The notes beneath the pieces were generated by a model, which was not told where the DNA came from, searched no databases, and saw nothing but the letters and a program-made list of their open reading frames with translations. A program made the position numbers and the translations under genes. Below, one piece after another: positions 55,315-63,634 of a DNA stretch of 64,000 nucleotides (position 1 is its first letter; the number at the start of each line of letters is the position of its first letter). Source of the stretch: Bacteroidia bacterium (GTDB lineage: Bacteria > Bacteroidota > Bacteroidia > UKL13-3). The DNA lies in NCBI GenBank assembly GCA_019695215.1, contig JAIBAK010000003.1, positions 52,436-116,435 of the forward strand, given 5' to 3'.

Positions 55315-56078
55315 TTCTCACCCGCCACACTCCATCCTTTGGCTCACTCCTTAGGTATATACTTAAAGGAAGCGATGCGGAAAGCCCGCAGGTTTTCACA
55401 CATAACCTTCGATCTAAAACTGTCCCCGGATGGACAGCTGAATTTTTGGCAAATGAGTCACTCCGTAGACAGAATAGGTCGAATCAAATCTACCTGTATC
55501 ACGAAATCATCTCCTTTTCTAACAAGGACAGCCACAAGTTAACAAATGAAATGCTCTCAGATTTTGCGCAGAGGTACATTCTGTTTCGAGGTACTTCGGG
55601 TATGTACATGGGTGCGGTACATCGCGATACTTCACATACTCATATTCATTTCTGTACTTCAGGACTGGAATATCGTACCGGAACTTCATTTCGATTGTCA
55701 CATACCCGACTTGATAAGCTGAAAACAGAATTACAGCTATACCAAACCCGCACATATCCTCAGTTGAGTGAAAGCATTTGTCGTCACGGAATGCGTGAAA
55801 ACAAAACAGTCCTTAGGGATACACTCTCTGGATTGTTTACCCAGTCACATACACAGGAAGATTTTTTTTCACAGCTTCGAGGTAAAGGCTTACACCATTA
55901 TGAAAGAAAAGGTCGGATTGAAGGAGTGGTAGATGAATCAGGACGGAAGCATAGGTTCTCCCGATTAGGTGTTGATGTTAATTCGCTCCCGCAGAATCAT
56001 AGTGAAATACTAAACGCATTAAAGGAAATACGGATACTTAGGGAATCAGAAAATAAAGAATCAGTGATTGAACACTAA
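55302..56078 (+). CDS. relaxase/mobilization nuclease (MobA/VirD2 type)
   Basis: 258 residues. The N-terminus has a candidate nucleophile Tyr in LLRYILKG. The metal-binding motif III is HRDTSHTHIHFCTSG (three His), the signature of the relaxase family PF03432. The C-terminal part (~180-245) holds QLRGKGLHHYERKGRIEGVV, commonly seen after the relaxase core in Bacteroidota. It is shorter than relaxases with fused primase or helicase parts. It would nick oriT and pilot the strand to the VirD4-like coupling protein. An ArdC-like gene follows 15 nt downstream. Confidence 0.85.
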   Translation: MIVKVLTRHTPSFGSLLRYILKGSDAESPQVFTHNLRSKTVPGWTAEFLANESLRRQNRSNQIYLYHEIISFSNKDSHKLTNEMLSDFAQRYILFRGTSGMYMGAVHRDTSHTHIHFCTSGLEYRTGTSFRLSHTRLDKLKTELQLYQTRTYPQLSESICRHGMRENKTVLRDTLSGLFTQSHTQEDFFSQLRGKGLHHYERKGRIEGVVDESGRKHRFSRLGVDVNSLPQNHSEILNALKEIRILRESENKESVIEH

Positions 56079-56093
56079 TTTTAAAACACAGAT

Positions 56094-56552
56094 ATGAAAA
56101 CAGAAGAAAACAATCAGCTTCATATCTCCCAAGGAGATGAGAAGCATCATGAACAAACTCCGGTAAATGAAGCTCGGGAGCGATTAAAGTCTCTTTCGCA
56201 AACCGTTAAACATTTAGTAGCGGAAGGAAAGTTTGCCACCATCAATGAGGCCTTACTGGCTACCTACTACCGCAATGAACAGAATACAGAGTTTAAACAT
56301 TATGGTGAATGGAAAGAAGAAGGATTTCAGGTTCGCAAAGGAGAAAAGGCTTTCTTGTTATGGGGACATCCGCAAAAGACAGAACAGGAAAAGGGTGATG
56401 ATGAAAAAGAACAGGACGAAGACCGTTCTTTCTTTCCAATTGCTCACCTGTTCTCCAATTCCCAGGTGTCACCAATTGAGAGAACAACGCTTGATGAACT
56501 TAAGGAAACTAGAGAACAGAGTCAGGATTTAGAAACGGATATAGAAAGGTAG
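56094..56552 (+). CDS. ArdC N-terminal-like ssDNA-binding protein
   Basis: 152 residues. NEALLATYYRNEQNTEFKHY and GFQVRKGEKAFLLWGHP correspond to the N-terminal domain of ArdC-type antirestriction proteins (ssDNA-binding, DUF1738-like). The metallopeptidase C-domain of full ArdC is absent; a charged linker and a FFPIAHLFSNSQV block follow. Such proteins accompany relaxases in Bacteroidota elements and may protect or coat transferred single strands. It lies directly after the relaxase gene and before a small acidic gene. Confidence 0.7.
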   Translation: MKTEENNQLHISQGDEKHHEQTPVNEARERLKSLSQTVKHLVAEGKFATINEALLATYYRNEQNTEFKHYGEWKEEGFQVRKGEKAFLLWGHPQKTEQEKGDDEKEQDEDRSFFPIAHLFSNSQVSPIERTTLDELKETREQSQDLETDIER

Positions 56553-56557
56553 CGGGG

Positions 56558-56845
56558 ATGGAAACACGGAAACAGGATCAGGAAATACTTGATGAGTTAC
56601 GAAAACTACGAGAGCCAGACAGAGAAATCCGGTTTGAGGAGATGGATGGTAGTGTACGGATTGTTACCTACAATGAGCATTTGAAGGAAACAATTGTGAG
56701 AGATACAGAGGGAAAGGAGAGTGTGGAGTATGAGTCTATTACAGAGGAAGAGTTAGAGAGACTGAATGATTGGGCGAAGAAGATAGAGTACTATACTGAT
56801 CTGAATGATTCTACAAAGGAAGATGAAAGAAAAAGGGATATGTGA
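56558..56845 (+). CDS. small acidic/charged hypothetical protein
   Basis: 95 residues, highly charged throughout (EILDELRKLREPDREIRFEE, EERKRDM at the end of the chain region), with a central beta block (SVRIVTYNEHLKETIVRDTE). It starts 6 nt after the ArdC-like stop and ends about 80 nt before a bidirectional terminator, so it is the last gene of the relaxase operon. No family recognised; association with the relaxosome is inferred from position. Confidence 0.55.
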   Translation: METRKQDQEILDELRKLREPDREIRFEEMDGSVRIVTYNEHLKETIVRDTEGKESVEYESITEEELERLNDWAKKIEYYTDLNDSTKEDERKRDM

Positions 56846-56923
56846 ACTTAAATTCCAAAGGGTTCAATATTTTAAGTATTTATATGACGTTTATCGTTTA
56901 GGGTCTGAATTATAGGCTAATGT

Positions 56924-56960
56924 AATAAAAAAGGAGCCCAGATAAAGCTCCTTTTTTATT
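56924..56960. terminator. bidirectional hairpin terminator
   Basis: AATAAAAAAGGAGC (56924-56937) pairs perfectly with GCTCCTTTTTTATT (56947-56960). The stem has T runs on both strands, suited to end both the relaxase operon (plus) and the higBA operon (minus). Confidence 0.85.
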
Positions 56961-56973
56961 TAAAAATCTTTTA

Positions 56974-57327
56974 TCATGCCCGGGCTATCAACCTGTTCAT
57001 CTTGTCCCTTCTTGTTCCTTTTAAAGGAGCTTTCTTAAGCTGCTCTTGATGTTTCTTCTTAAGTATTTCAATCTCGTACTTAATCTGAAGGCTCATCCAG
57101 TACTCTGCATCAATATCAAAGATACGCTCCAGCTTTATAGCGATGGGTACAGTGATACCTCTTTTGCCATGAATAATCAGATTTACTTCTGATTTTGATA
57201 ACCCCAACTTCTCAGCCAACTGAACTTGTTTCATCCCTCTGGCTTCCATTTCATCTACGATGTATTCCCCTGGGAGGAACACATCTCCGGCAATCATTTC
57301 ATTGGCGGGCACTTTTTCTTTTTTCAT
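56974..57327 (-). CDS. higA: HigA-type antitoxin (XRE HTH)
   Basis: 117 residues. DVFLPGEYIVDEMEARGMKQ and VQLAEKLGLSKSEVNLIIHG match the HigA/VapI-type HTH antitoxin, including the GExxxEEL-like opening; DIDAEYWMSLQIKYE is the usual family end. A basic C-terminal tail (KKAPLKGTRRDKMNRL) is extra. It lies 90 nt downstream of the toxin gene, the toxin-first order usual for HigBA. HigA normally binds the toxin and represses the shared promoter; an inverted repeat overlaps that promoter (57833-57858). Confidence 0.85.
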   Translation of the reverse strand: MKKEKVPANEMIAGDVFLPGEYIVDEMEARGMKQVQLAEKLGLSKSEVNLIIHGKRGITVPIAIKLERIFDIDAEYWMSLQIKYEIEILKKKHQEQLKKAPLKGTRRDKMNRLIARA

Positions 57328-57417
57328 TTTTTATACAATTTCCGTTATTTGACTTTTATTCTTATTTTTTGTCTTTCACGGTGACTTCTTTTTATTTCTT
57401 ACTTTCTGTTTCTTGTT

Positions 57418-57726
57418 TTATTCGTAGTGTTTTGATATTTCGATTACTGACACAGCTACTTCATTTGCTGTAATGGGCCGAAATATTAATCGGTACTGAT
57501 CATTCAGCCTGATTGAGCATTCTCCCTTTCTATCTGCTTTCAGGTTCTCAAAATTCAGGCCTCTGAACTTTCGCAGATCAGTCAAATTCTTTACTGACTT
57601 CAACTGCTGAATCCGAAATTTATATCTTGATATAATTGATTTGGAATATTCTGTTTTACCTTTAATTTCTTCTATTGGTGTACGGAAAAAATATTCCAGC
57701 CGCTTACTCTCAAAATAGACTAACAT
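57418..57726 (-). CDS. higB: HigB-type toxin (RelE superfamily mRNA interferase)
   Basis: 102 residues. LTDLRKFRGLNFENLKADRK followed by GECSIRLNDQYRLIFRP is the HigB core: the Leu-x-Gly segment, then a strand with Arg and Tyr typical of ribosome-dependent mRNA cleavage. The N-terminus is slightly longer than in common HigB proteins. Its ATG overlaps the stop codon of an unusual 19-codon leader frame with a perfect Shine-Dalgarno (57720-57779), so toxin translation may depend on termination of the leader. Confidence 0.85.
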   Translation of the reverse strand: MLVYFESKRLEYFFRTPIEEIKGKTEYSKSIISRYKFRIQQLKSVKNLTDLRKFRGLNFENLKADRKGECSIRLNDQYRLIFRPITANEVAVSVIEISKHYE

Positions 57727-57779
57727 TTGATGCTGTACAATTGTTGGTTACGACTTTGAGATACCATTTTTCTGTTCAT
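57720..57779 (-). CDS. 19-codon leader ORF coupled to higB
   Basis: ATG at 57779, encoding MNRKMVSQSRNQQLYSIKC and ending with a TAG (57720-57722) that overlaps the higB ATG (57724-57726) in the ATGTTAG string. AAAGGAGG (57787-57794) lies 7 nt upstream, an ideal Shine-Dalgarno and unusual for Bacteroidota. higB itself has no such site, so ribosomes probably reach it by re-initiation. Whether the peptide itself matters is unknown. Confidence 0.5.
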   Translation of the reverse strand: MNRKMVSQSRNQQLYSIKC

Positions 57780-57820
57780 TGAGTTGCCTCCTTTTTTAAT
57801 TTTAAACTTAATTATCTATA

Positions 57821-57858
57821 CAAAGATATATTAAAAGTTTGCAAAACTGCAAACTTTT
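57821..57858 (-). promoter_or_regulatory. higBA promoter with overlapping inverted repeat
   Basis: On the minus strand TATCTTTG (57821-57828) is a perfect -7 TAnnTTTG, with a TTG about 21 nt upstream inside the repeat AAAAGTTTGC-AAAACT-GCAAACTTTT (57833-57858). A palindrome over the -33 region is where the antitoxin would bind to autorepress. Confidence 0.6.
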
Positions 57859-58189
57859 TTAGAAAATTCTATACTTAAAAAATAAACGGCTTAAAACCCT
57901 ACGTTAGGCATTTAATGAATCGAGAGAACATTAAAAAACCTCAAGTCGAATATTAAAAGCACCATAAGTTGTAATCTTCCCGACTATTGTGAAATTTATT
58001 TTCTGTGACAGTTAAAATGGCTGTCATCCGTATTTTGAATTGTTAAGCAGAATTCTTTTGGGGCAACTTTAGATGGCTGGATTAACCAAATCAAAAAATA
58101 TCCTGAGAGGATGAAGGAGATTTTGAAGTGTAAGATGCAATGTTTTGGTATTCTGACACTTATTTTAGTGATTGATGGAAAGATTTTTT

Positions 58190-58218
58190 TTGAGAATTGG
58201 AAAATGTTTCTACCTTTA
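58190..58218 (+). promoter_or_regulatory. promoter candidate for the M23 T9SS cargo
   Basis: TTG (58190-58192), an 18-nt spacer and TACCTTTA (58211-58218) resemble the Bacteroidota promoter with one mismatch, about 120 nt before the ATG at 58341. The rest of the gene-free stretch 57859-58340 shows nothing else that I recognise. Confidence 0.35.
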
Positions 58219-58340
58219 CATTCATGAATCTATTGATCTATTTCTTCGAAACTGATATTTCTTTCGTACCAACTCTACACCTAATCTCAATGTACATAGT
58301 GTTCTTTCTGCTTAAATAAACCTTTAATTAAATCATAGTC

Positions 58341-60725
58341 ATGAAATACTTATTTTCCTTTTTTACTCTTTGCATACTGGTATTGTCTCTTAATACCGCT
58401 ATTGCAACATGCACATGCGGACTTAGCTCGGGAACTAAACAGTACCCTTCAAGCACTTTAACGCCAACTACCACACTCAAAACAGCAACAGCCATTTGGG
58501 GTGGAAATTATACACTCTTTAATGTTGTACAGGGGAATACCTATATGTGGTCGTATTGCAGTACTGACGGAGGGTCTGCCTCATGGGATACTCGTTTGAA
58601 TTTATACAAAGAGAATAGTACTCATGATTATATTGACTGCAATAGTGATTATTGCAGTCTGCAAAGTAGAATAACATGGACTGCCGATTTCACAGGGGTT
58701 GTACGGGTAATCACAAATTTATATGTCAGTTCTTCTAATCCGTGTGGAACAAATTCTACAAATGCGACTTTGGCATATAAAATAACTGGGACTGCAGGGC
58801 AACCAGATCTTACTGTATCAAACCAAAGTCTTAGCTCTACTACAATTATGGCCGGTTCAACTATTCAGGCATATGCGCGCGAGAACAATATTGGAACCAG
58901 TACCGCGGGATCCAATGTCATTTCAATTCATTTATCAGCAAACAGCGCTTTAACACCAGGTCAAAATGGAGATACATACTTGAATGAAATAGCTGTGAGC
59001 AGCAGCATATCGGCCGGAAACAATTCAGGGACATTAGGTCCGAAAAACATTATTATTCCTTCGGGTACAACACCTGGCTCGTATTATGTATTCTTTTCTG
59101 CTGATGGAGGGCAAGCTGTTACAGAATCGGATGAAAATAATAATTTTGCTACGGTTCAAATCACTGTTCAGGCACCGTGTACTTATACCTTATCTGCGAG
59201 TTCTAATAATTTCCCAGCGAATGGTGGGCCCGGTTCATTTACAGTAACCACACAATCCAATTGTTTATGGACCGCAACAACTGGTGATGTTTGGATTTCT
59301 ACTTCCAGTAGTGGTGCAGGAACTGGGCTGGTGCAGTATTCAGTGCAAGCCAACAGCAGTAGCAATTCTCGTACTGGATATATTAACGTTGGGGGAAAAA
59401 CATTTACGATTACACAGGATGGTGCACCACAACCAAAGCCAGACTTAACACTTGACAATATCAGTGTTAATCCTAATCCGCTTGTTCAGGGTAACATAGC
59501 CACTATCACGTGCGATTTTAAAAATATTGGTCAAGGAGACGCACAGAATGTTATAACGACATTTTGGCTTTCAAATAATTGCACAAGCAACATTGGAAAT
59601 GATTACTTATTAGGAACCTCAAATTCTGTTAGTGTTTCTGCGAATAGTACTAATACGCAAAGTGCCCAAGTACAAATACCATTAGATGCAGGTTGGCTTG
59701 GAACAAAATATCTAAAATGTTGGATTGACTATTCGGATGTTGTTTCTGAAACCACCGATGGGAATAATAGGGTTTGCATGCAAGTAACAATTAACCAAAT
59801 TCCGGGGAAAAACTTTGAACTGAATTCATTAAAGTCACATTTAATGTGGCCATTTTATAACGTGGTCGATATGAATTCATCAAATCCAGTGACTTCTTGG
59901 GATAATCAGATAAAAGGAGTCTCAAAAGTTAATAACTGGTATTTTTATAATGATCCGATAATTTCAGGTAATCCACATCATCAGGATCTTGAGTTGTTTG
60001 CGCAAGACTGGAATTACTATGGTGGTGACTGCAAAAAGGATTTTTATTCACCTATTACCGGAACAATAATTTATATTAAACCTCTATGTACTCCAGCAGA
60101 TACAAATGATCCTTGCACTAATCCATCACCATGTGATAATACAAATGATTATGGTAATACAATTATTATACAAGCTAAAGCAGATCCCTCATATGTTTTT
60201 AGGGTTGGACATCTTAATTCCTATGCCTCAAGTGCATTTAAATTTGGTTCCCAAGTTTTATCAGGGACTAAACTAGGACAGATTGGTAATACGGGTTCTT
60301 CAACGGCTTCACATGCTCATTGTCAATTGAACCAAGTCCCTATTAATGAAATTGACAATATTAAAAACACGGGATACATTTCGAACAAAACTGAATTATA
60401 TGCACGGGATTTTGATTTTGATGCGGTTAATGATGGATCGGGCGGAATGACAGGTATATCATCTGAAGGCTCAAACATATTTTCTTTATTTCCAAACCCC
60501 AGTAGTGGGAATGTTACATTACTGTTTGAAGCGATTGCTGAAGAACAATTTGAAATTAGCTTTTTCAATATCCTAGGTTCACGCATTTACTCAGAGAGCT
60601 TTAGCTCTTTTGCTGGAGTTAATACAAAAAGAATTCAATTGCCTGTATTACCTGATGGGATGTACCATGTAGTGCTAACATCTAAACAGGGATACTCTTT
60701 AAGCAAAATAGTAATTGTTAATTAA
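58341..60725 (+). CDS. T9SS-secreted M23-peptidase-like protein with CARDB and BACON domains
   Basis: 794 residues. Signal peptide at ~1-22; N-terminal beta domain (~40-145). CARDB domain 1 (~150-275, PDLTVSNQSLSSTT), BACON domain (~278-365, CTYTLSASSNNFPANGG), CARDB domain 2 (~368-480, PDLTLDNISVNPNPL). Then an M23/LytM-like module (~520-690) with NPHHQDLELFAQDW, YSPITGTIIYIK, VGHLNSY, GQIGNTGSSTASHAHCQL; the HAH metal motif is present. A type A sorting domain closes it (~715-794, LFPNPSSGNVTLLFE). Cell-wall endopeptidase activity outside the cell is likely. It lies just beyond the toxin-antitoxin pair. Confidence 0.85.
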   Translation: MKYLFSFFTLCILVLSLNTAIATCTCGLSSGTKQYPSSTLTPTTTLKTATAIWGGNYTLFNVVQGNTYMWSYCSTDGGSASWDTRLNLYKENSTHDYIDCNSDYCSLQSRITWTADFTGVVRVITNLYVSSSNPCGTNSTNATLAYKITGTAGQPDLTVSNQSLSSTTIMAGSTIQAYARENNIGTSTAGSNVISIHLSANSALTPGQNGDTYLNEIAVSSSISAGNNSGTLGPKNIIIPSGTTPGSYYVFFSADGGQAVTESDENNNFATVQITVQAPCTYTLSASSNNFPANGGPGSFTVTTQSNCLWTATTGDVWISTSSSGAGTGLVQYSVQANSSSNSRTGYINVGGKTFTITQDGAPQPKPDLTLDNISVNPNPLVQGNIATITCDFKNIGQGDAQNVITTFWLSNNCTSNIGNDYLLGTSNSVSVSANSTNTQSAQVQIPLDAGWLGTKYLKCWIDYSDVVSETTDGNNRVCMQVTINQIPGKNFELNSLKSHLMWPFYNVVDMNSSNPVTSWDNQIKGVSKVNNWYFYNDPIISGNPHHQDLELFAQDWNYYGGDCKKDFYSPITGTIIYIKPLCTPADTNDPCTNPSPCDNTNDYGNTIIIQAKADPSYVFRVGHLNSYASSAFKFGSQVLSGTKLGQIGNTGSSTASHAHCQLNQVPINEIDNIKNTGYISNKTELYARDFDFDAVNDGSGGMTGISSEGSNIFSLFPNPSSGNVTLLFEAIAEEQFEISFFNILGSRIYSESFSSFAGVNTKRIQLPVLPDGMYHVVLTSKQGYSLSKIVIVN

Positions 60726-60729
60726 AACT

Positions 60730-61281
60730 CTACTTTAATTTAAGAGTAGATAGCGTGATAAAAGGGCCTTGATAATTGGATACTCCCTCCGGTTGGGAAA
60801 AGGTAATTCGAAGAGCAAATCCATTTCCCTGAGTTAAGTACACGGTTTCTCCCTTAGGTAGCATATACCGTATAAATTTTTGGTTGTTAATTTCTGTTTC
60901 CTGTGTATCTGTACCTGCTTTCCTCGATAAGTCATTAATATCTGCATGGGGATAAACTTGAACGGTGTTTACATTACCATATCCTTGGCGAAGGGGGTAA
61001 TTCTCATTTTCAAAAACAACAGAGGTAGCTTCAATATTTGCGGAAGGCATTAAAATACTAGGGTAATCAACAGAAAAAAAATTGCCATTATACGTCTGGA
61101 ATTTTTCACCATTGCGTGCAACATAAACCGATGATTCTTCTACTTTATTTAAATTCGAAGATGGAATGCCTAAGGAAGAGGTAACTGAAATTGTACCATT
61201 CTTATGATTCATTTGAAGACCCAATAGTACTAATAATGTAACAACACTTAAAACTAACACGAGTACGTTTTTTTTATTCAT
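60730..61281 (-). CDS. membrane-anchored hypothetical protein
   Basis: 183 residues with one N-terminal transmembrane helix (VLVLVLSVVTLLVLLGLQM) and a beta-rich periplasmic part (ESSVYVARNGEKFQTYNGNF, VYLTQGNGFALRITFSQP). No lipobox or known domain. Its stop lies 5 nt from that of the convergent M23 protein. Upstream is a structured repeat (61301-61405). Confidence 0.6.
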   Translation of the reverse strand: MNKKNVLVLVLSVVTLLVLLGLQMNHKNGTISVTSSLGIPSSNLNKVEESSVYVARNGEKFQTYNGNFFSVDYPSILMPSANIEATSVVFENENYPLRQGYGNVNTVQVYPHADINDLSRKAGTDTQETEINNQKFIRYMLPKGETVYLTQGNGFALRITFSQPEGVSNYQGPFITLSTLKLK

Positions 61282-61300
61282 ACCACAATTCTAATACCAA

Positions 61301-61405
61301 GCGGAGGCAGTTGCAAGCGGAGGCAGTTGCAAGATAGCGTGTCCCTTCGGGGACAGTTCCTGTCTTCCCGTTCAGGCCACGCGATCTTGCGGGGGCTCTG
61401 CCCCC
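61301..61405. repeat. structured intergenic element with tandem 16-mer
   Basis: GCGGAGGCAGTTGCAA occurs twice in tandem (61301-61332). It is followed by a long stem, GCAAGATAGCGTG (61329-61341) against CACGCGATCTTGC (61378-61390) with one mismatch. This encloses GTCCC-TTCG-GGGAC (61341-61354) and a CCTG/CAGG stem (61359-61376). A GGGGGC-TCT-GCCCCC hairpin (61391-61405) follows. Confidence 0.7.
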
Positions 61406-61417
61406 GTACCCCCGAAT

Positions 61418-61684
61418 CTATTTAGTATTTTTTTTCTTTGACTTAGAGTCAAACCCCTCGCTAAAGAACTCCTCCGGGGTCATTTCAAACGCCTCAATCA
61501 GCTTCATAAGGCTCGTAAAACGTAAATCCTCACCTTTCTCATACCGGCCATACTGTGCCCTAGAGATTCCATGGTCATAGGCAAAATTCTCATAGTTCGA
61601 ATACCCCTTGACAATGCGAAGGTCTTTGATACGTTTCGATAGTTGCTTAATCAGAGGGTTTTCAGTTTTGGGTTGCTTTGCCAT
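61418..61684 (-). CDS. XRE-family transcriptional regulator
   Basis: 88 residues, one HTH_3 domain (~12-72: KRIKDLRIVKGYSNYENFAY ... GISRAQYGRYEKGEDLRFTS ... LIEAFEMTPEEFF) and a Lys-rich tail. Divergently arranged with the T9SS cargo gene at 61794; the 110-nt space between them carries an inverted repeat (61719-61750) that could be its operator. Confidence 0.85.
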   Translation of the reverse strand: MAKQPKTENPLIKQLSKRIKDLRIVKGYSNYENFAYDHGISRAQYGRYEKGEDLRFTSLMKLIEAFEMTPEEFFSEGFDSKSKKKNTK

Positions 61685-61718
61685 ACAGACAAAACAACCG
61701 CAAACCCCGCTTTTTCGT

Positions 61719-61775
61719 TACCATTAAATAGATACTATTAAATAATGGTATTTTTGATTTTCTTTGTTATATTTG
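61719..61775 (+). promoter_or_regulatory. divergent operator and promoter for the 591-residue T9SS cargo
   Basis: TACCATTA (61719-61726) and TAATGGTA (61743-61750) form an inverted repeat. TATATTTG (61768-61775) is a perfect -7 TAnnTTTG 19 nt before the ATG at 61794; no clear -33 TTG is seen at the right distance, so activation or repression at the repeat may matter. Confidence 0.45.
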
Positions 61776-61793
61776 GAAGTTAAATAATACGAT

Positions 61794-63569
61794 ATGAAAG
61801 GAATGGTAATAGTCTCTCTGCTCACCTTAATTGGATTAAGTGTGAAGTCGCAAACAGTTCGAAAAATTGGTGCCACAGGTTATGATGCAGTTCATGATGG
61901 TATTGTTGATAGACGTGGTAATCTGTACGTCACTGGAGAATATCAGGGTATTGTAGACTTTGGTAATGGTCATAGTGACACCAGTGTCAATGCTTCAATT
62001 GATTACTTTGCTGCCAAGTATGACAAGAACGGGAACTGCCAGTGGGTTTCAACTTTTGGAACTGATAAGGTGGAATATGGTATTCGTATATATGCAGGTG
62101 ATGACGGGTTCTTGTATTCTACGATTAAATTTGGGGACTTGTTCAACAATGTTCCTACCTGGGGATTCGGACAAATTGATTCAAACGGAAGGCAAACATG
62201 GAACTGCCTATTAACAGGAGGGCAATTTGTCCCGGTTTTCTCCGATGTTAAAATCTCTGGTTCATCAATTGAACTGTTAATACTCCCCATGAACACAACT
62301 GGTTTCAGCTTGGCAAGCTACAATGGATCGGGGACCCTGCTTGGCACCAAATCATTCTCGGTCCCATTCAATTCCAATGGAAGCGGTTCATTAATCCATG
62401 TAGCACTTCAAAAATCGGATGGTGAAGTCATATCCTCAAAGATTATCAAATACCCCAATGTATACCTTACCGATGCCAAGTTTACCGGTGATAATATCAT
62501 CGTTGCCGGTGGCTACACTGGCTCAGCACAGCTTGGAGTATTTACCCTTTCAGCACATCTTGGCTTGACTGATAGCGATGGCCTCTTGGCAGAAATTGAT
62601 ACGGGAGGATTGTGTAGTTGGGCAAAAAGCTACTCATTAAGTACCAATGTCCTCACTGATATGCTAACGAGTATTTGCATCGATGGTTCACGAGTGTATT
62701 TTCTTAACTCAACAGAAACTGGATGGGGAGCATATGCAAGTTACTACGATAGTCAGCAGGACACCACAGTATTTGGTACACATTTACTTGAGAGCAGTTC
62801 TGTGTTCAAGCTTTATTCAGATCAGAAGTCACTACTGAGAAGTAATGTGCTTTTTCGTTCCATTGTATCGCATTCAATTGGTGGAGATCTTTCTACATCA
62901 ATGATGGCTTTTACCCATGACATTCGAACCTTGAAATTGGATACTGTTATCAGCCTCCCTCTTAACGCTCAAATCTCATCATTTACTGCTGATTCTTTTT
63001 CTGTCTATGCTACTGGTTCATTCACTAGCACAGTGAACTTTGAGGGTACAACCCTTACTACAACCCCTGCTACTGTTGAAGATGGGTTTATTTTCAGAAA
63101 GCCTTTCTGTTCGTTTCCTACCCCTGCACCAACTATTTCAGGAACTGGTTCTATACTTACTTCAAGTGCCCAGATGGATAACCAATGGTATCTCAATGGG
63201 AGTATTATCCCAGGTGCAACTATGCAGACATATACCGCTCTTACTGTCGGAACCTATACCGTTGCGGTTTCTTCACCGTATAGCTGTTCAGCTATGTCAG
63301 ATGGGTACGAGTTTCCAGCAACCGGGCTGATGGATTTGCCTACAAATGGTGTATTGATTTTCCCTAACCCTACCAATGGCAAATTTTTATTGGCATTTAA
63401 TAGAAGAGCAGAAGAGGATATTTGTATTTATTCCAGTATTGGAGAAAAGGTCTACCAGGGCACGGCAGATGCCACTGAGATAGACCTATCATATTTACCG
63501 AAGGGTATTTATTTTATATTTGTTGATATGGAAGGAAAATCTTCGGCAAGTAAGATTATTCTATATTAA
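61794..63569 (+). CDS. T9SS-secreted SBBP-like surface protein
   Basis: 591 residues. Signal peptide at ~1-19 (cleavage near VKSQ). Residues ~20-440 form SBBP-like beta-propeller repeats (GRGNLYVTGEYQG-like blocks, DYFAAKYDKNGNCQWVSTFG). An Ig-like segment (~445-510, QWYLNGSIIPGATMQTYTAL with ISGTGSILTSS before it) precedes the type A sorting domain (~520-591, IFPNPTNGKFLLAFN, GIYFIFVDMEG). It should be exported by the type IX system and surface-attached; function may be adhesive. A terminator follows at 63602. Confidence 0.85.
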   Translation: MKGMVIVSLLTLIGLSVKSQTVRKIGATGYDAVHDGIVDRRGNLYVTGEYQGIVDFGNGHSDTSVNASIDYFAAKYDKNGNCQWVSTFGTDKVEYGIRIYAGDDGFLYSTIKFGDLFNNVPTWGFGQIDSNGRQTWNCLLTGGQFVPVFSDVKISGSSIELLILPMNTTGFSLASYNGSGTLLGTKSFSVPFNSNGSGSLIHVALQKSDGEVISSKIIKYPNVYLTDAKFTGDNIIVAGGYTGSAQLGVFTLSAHLGLTDSDGLLAEIDTGGLCSWAKSYSLSTNVLTDMLTSICIDGSRVYFLNSTETGWGAYASYYDSQQDTTVFGTHLLESSSVFKLYSDQKSLLRSNVLFRSIVSHSIGGDLSTSMMAFTHDIRTLKLDTVISLPLNAQISSFTADSFSVYATGSFTSTVNFEGTTLTTTPATVEDGFIFRKPFCSFPTPAPTISGTGSILTSSAQMDNQWYLNGSIIPGATMQTYTALTVGTYTVAVSSPYSCSAMSDGYEFPATGLMDLPTNGVLIFPNPTNGKFLLAFNRRAEEDICIYSSIGEKVYQGTADATEIDLSYLPKGIYFIFVDMEGKSSASKIILY

Positions 63570-63601
63570 GCAAAACGAACAATAGAAGAAGGGGGCCTCA
63601 T

Positions 63602-63634
63602 GCACCACTTGCGAAAGCGAGTGGTGCTTTTTTT
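63602..63634 (+). terminator. hairpin terminator after the 591-residue T9SS gene
   Basis: GCACCACT (63602-63609) pairs with AGTGGTGC (63620-63627), with an inner GC-GAAA-GC cap, followed by seven T residues. Confidence 0.85.
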
